Below, in pieces: positions 31,496 through 33,306 of a stretch of DNA of 33,306 bases. Every line of letters begins with the position of its first letter. Within the stretch, counting starts at the first letter, position 1. The DNA is taken from assembly GCA_003599235.1 (NCBI GenBank), contig QZJE01000012.1, positions 1 through 33,306 on the forward strand, read 5' to 3'. Below the pieces are notes generated by a model. The model ran no database searches and was not told where the DNA came from. It saw only the letters and a list, made by a program, of their open reading frames with translations. The stretch is from Actinomycetota bacterium. GTDB lineage: Bacteria; Actinomycetota; Aquicultoria; SURF-47. The translations under genes were made by a program, and so were the position numbers.

Positions 31496-32658
31496 CGTTC
31501 TTCAAATAATGGTGACATAGATCGTAATTTCTCGACGATTAGTGGCAGCTTCTCTAAAACAAAATCAATATCTTCTTCGGTGGTGTAGCGGGTAAGCGTC
31601 ATCCTCACCGAGCCATGAGCTACTTCATGACTCTGGCCTAGTGCCAACAATACATGTGAAGGCTCTAGTGTTGATGAACTGCAAGCTGAGCCGGTAGAAG
31701 CACACACTCCCAAAAAATCCAGATTTAAGATAATTGATTCGCCTTCAATGTATTCAAAACCAATATTAACGTTATTGGGCAACCTTTTGGTTGGATGACC
31801 ATTTAGATGAGAATAATCGGTTTTATCGAGCAATCCTTGAATTAGCTTATCTCGCAATTTTGCAACTTCTGGTATCTTATTAGCTAGCAGCGGGCCTGCA
31901 ATCTCAACAGCTTTACCAAAACCGACGATACCAGGAATATTTTCCGTACCTGCTCGCCGCCTTCTTTCTTGCTCGCCTCCATGTTGATAGGCAACCATTT
32001 TGGTGCCACTTCTAACATACAGAGCCCCTACTCCTTTAGGTCCATATATTTTATGTGAGGAAAAAGAAACTAAATCTGCTTGCATTTTATCAACATTAAT
32101 AGGCAGTCGTCCTAAGCTTTGTACTGCATCAACATGAAAATAAGCAGGGTGCTCTTTTACTATTTTGCCAATCTGTTCTATCGGCTGAACAGTTCCAACC
32201 TCATTGTTAGCATGCATTATAGAGACCAAAATCGTCTCTTTTGTAAGAGTCTTTTTTACATCTTCGGGATTCACAAAACCGTATTTATCCACCGGCAAAT
32301 AAGTCACTTTAAACCCTCTTTTTTCTAAAAACTTGCAGGGCTCAATCACAGCGTGATGTTCTACTGCTGAAGTAATAATATGTTTGCCTTTTTGCTCGTT
32401 AGCAAAAGCAACTCCCTTAATTGCAAAGTTGTCCGACTCTGTGCCACCGCTAGTAAAAACAATTTCTTTATCTTTGGCCCCGATAAAATCAGCCACTGTT
32501 TGCCTAGCATTATCGATAGCCGCTCTAGATTCCCTGCCTAAAGAATACAAGGTAGAAGCATTCCCAAACTTCTCAGTAAAATATGGCTGCATTGCTTTAA
32601 CTACCTCAGGATCAGCCGGCGTAGTAGCTGCTGCATCCAAATAAATGATCTTACTCAT
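31462..32658 (-). CDS. nifS: Cysteine desulfurase (NifS/IscS)
   Basis: PLP enzyme that takes sulfur from cysteine for Fe-S assembly and other thiolation; 398 residues. The PLP lysine is Lys203 in SFSSHKIYGPKGVG, the His100-His101 pair (SAVEHHAV) stacks over the cofactor, and Cys326 in the SACSSS loop carries the persulfide. The short loop around STGSACSSSTLEPSHVL is typical of group I enzymes (NifS/IscS), which work with IscU-type scaffolds. It overlaps larE by 4 bases (ATGA). The last about 10 residues (TNKFQTPSTK) come from the A/T-rich repeat and are not family sequence. Confidence 0.96.
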   Translation of the reverse strand: MSKIIYLDAAATTPADPEVVKAMQPYFTEKFGNASTLYSLGRESRAAIDNARQTVADFIGAKDKEIVFTSGGTESDNFAIKGVAFANEQKGKHIITSAVEHHAVIEPCKFLEKRGFKVTYLPVDKYGFVNPEDVKKTLTKETILVSIMHANNEVGTVQPIEQIGKIVKEHPAYFHVDAVQSLGRLPINVDKMQADLVSFSSHKIYGPKGVGALYVRSGTKMVAYQHGGEQERRRRAGTENIPGIVGFGKAVEIAGPLLANKIPEVAKLRDKLIQGLLDKTDYSHLNGHPTKRLPNNVNIGFEYIEGESIILNLDFLGVCASTGSACSSSTLEPSHVLLALGQSHEVAHGSVRMTLTRYTTEEDIDFVLEKLPLIVEKLRSMSPLFEERTNKFQTPSTK

Positions 32659-33306
32659 TTATTATTCTCCTGCAACACTTCATTCATGCTTCCTGTCCGG
32701 TAGCCGTCCAGGTCTAGCGACACATAAATGTATCCTAACTCTTTAAGCTTGCTTGAAAGGCTGTCTATATTTTTAGCCATAAAATCAGTAAAATTAGTTT
32801 TTTCTATCTCAACTCGTGCAGTAGCTCCTTCATCCCTTACTCTTACCTGGTCAAAACCCATTTTTTTAATAAATCTTTCAGCTGCCCCAATTCGGGATAA
32901 CTTTTCAACCGTTATCTGGTTTCCATAAGGAATGCGCGAAGCTAAACAGGCCACAGATGGTTTGTTCCAGGTAGAAAGCCCTTTATTTTTAGATAAGGTT
33001 CTTATTTCTTTCTTAGTAAGGCCTGCTTCTTTTAAAGGAGACCTAACATTAAATTGAGTGGCTGCTTTTATGCCTGGCCGATAATCATTTTCATCATCAG
33101 AGTTAGATCCATCGGCCACATAATCTAGGCTATTATTTTTAGCCATCGTCGTTAATATATCAAAAAGCTCGGATTTGCAATGATAACAACGGTTGGTATC
33201 ATTTAGCACATATTTCTCGTTGTAAAGCTCATTGGTTTTAATAACCGTAATAGTTGAGCCCATGCTGGTTGCCAATTTGACCGCTTGGCTTATCTCATCA
33301 TCGGGA
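32655..33306 (-). CDS. larE: LarE-like ATP-dependent sulfur transferase, partial
   Basis: The frame is open to the window edge, so the 5' part (with the PP-loop ATPase motif) lies outside. The visible 217 residues include the LarE features RCYHCKSELFD, ADGSNSDDENDYRPG, GLTKKEIR and PSVACLASRIPYGN. LarE activates and transfers sulfur to the nickel-pincer precursor of lactate racemase. Some homologues use one sacrificial Cys, others three Cys that hold a [4Fe-4S] cluster; here Cys residues are seen in RCYHCK (two) and ACLAS (one), which may fit the cluster type. It is directly followed by nifS (4-base overlap), a sulfur donor. Confidence 0.9.
   Translation of the reverse strand, partial: PDDEISQAVKLATSMGSTITVIKTNELYNEKYVLNDTNRCYHCKSELFDILTTMAKNNSLDYVADGSNSDDENDYRPGIKAATQFNVRSPLKEAGLTKKEIRTLSKNKGLSTWNKPSVACLASRIPYGNQITVEKLSRIGAAERFIKKMGFDQVRVRDEGATARVEIEKTNFTDFMAKNIDSLSSKLKELGYIYVSLDLDGYRTGSMNEVLQENNK

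Noticed and set aside
1..33306. CRISPR array or prophage
   Set aside because: No regularly spaced identical repeats with spacers, and no integrase, capsid or terminase genes. The short repeats seen are irregular and intergenic.

Overview
The window is a gene-dense, A+T-rich bacterial chromosome segment with no phage, IS or CRISPR region. The organism looks like an uncultivated, strictly anaerobic or facultative bacterium. Evidence for this is a complete V/A-type ATPase operon with sodium-site residues, the tail of a second such operon, a lipid-anchored 11-heme cytochrome, and several families of short intergenic repeats of the kind common in genomes assembled from groundwater or sediment. The neighbourhood DivIC/FtsB - DUF501 - Ppx/GppA is best known from Actinobacteria and a few Firmicutes-like lineages, so a deep anaerobic actinobacterial relative is my best guess. 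It is inference, held with low confidence.

Layout. Bases 1-195 hold the end of a V-ATPase subunit D gene from an operon lying to the left, followed by an unknown small gene. On the minus strand, 578-3835 encode a MacB/LolCDE-type exporter: an ATPase, then an 840-residue two-module FtsX permease. The permease gene begins with CTG and is separated from the in-frame ATPase only by its TAA. On the plus strand, 3958-12175 is a second, complete V-ATPase operon in the Enterococcus order F-I-K-E-C-G-A-B-D. Its first gene contains no ATG, GTG or TTG codon and appears to start at ATC. A 12-bp hairpin separates the operon from a convergent UbiB-family kinase with a phasin-like partner.

From 14246 to 17736 are three genes for type IV pilin-like or minor pilin proteins; the first carries four Ig-like repeats. 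A tRNA-Leu(UAA) follows, and a leftward block partly overlaps it: ppx, DUF501, hemL, divIC, a Cys-rich small ORF, pyk, a lipoprotein, pgsA, a PatA-like aminotransferase, then a Phd-RelE module joined to corA. The ppx reading frame ends inside the anticodon loop of the tRNA, on the opposite strand.

The right end has a secreted YD-like protein, a small membrane protein whose ATG shares a base with the CCA end of tRNA-Pro(GGG), and the multiheme cytochrome overlapping a GDT1/UPF0016 cation exporter gene. Last comes a leftward sulfur block: larE (partial), nifS/iscS and an iscU interrupted by an intein.

Most notable: the 374-residue LAGLIDADG intein sits exactly in front of the first ligand cysteine of the IscU Fe-S scaffold, so the scaffold cannot work until it splices. 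Also unusual are the non-standard start codons supported by Shine-Dalgarno spacing (ATC, CTG, several TTG), the tandem V-ATPases, and two tRNA-protein gene overlaps.
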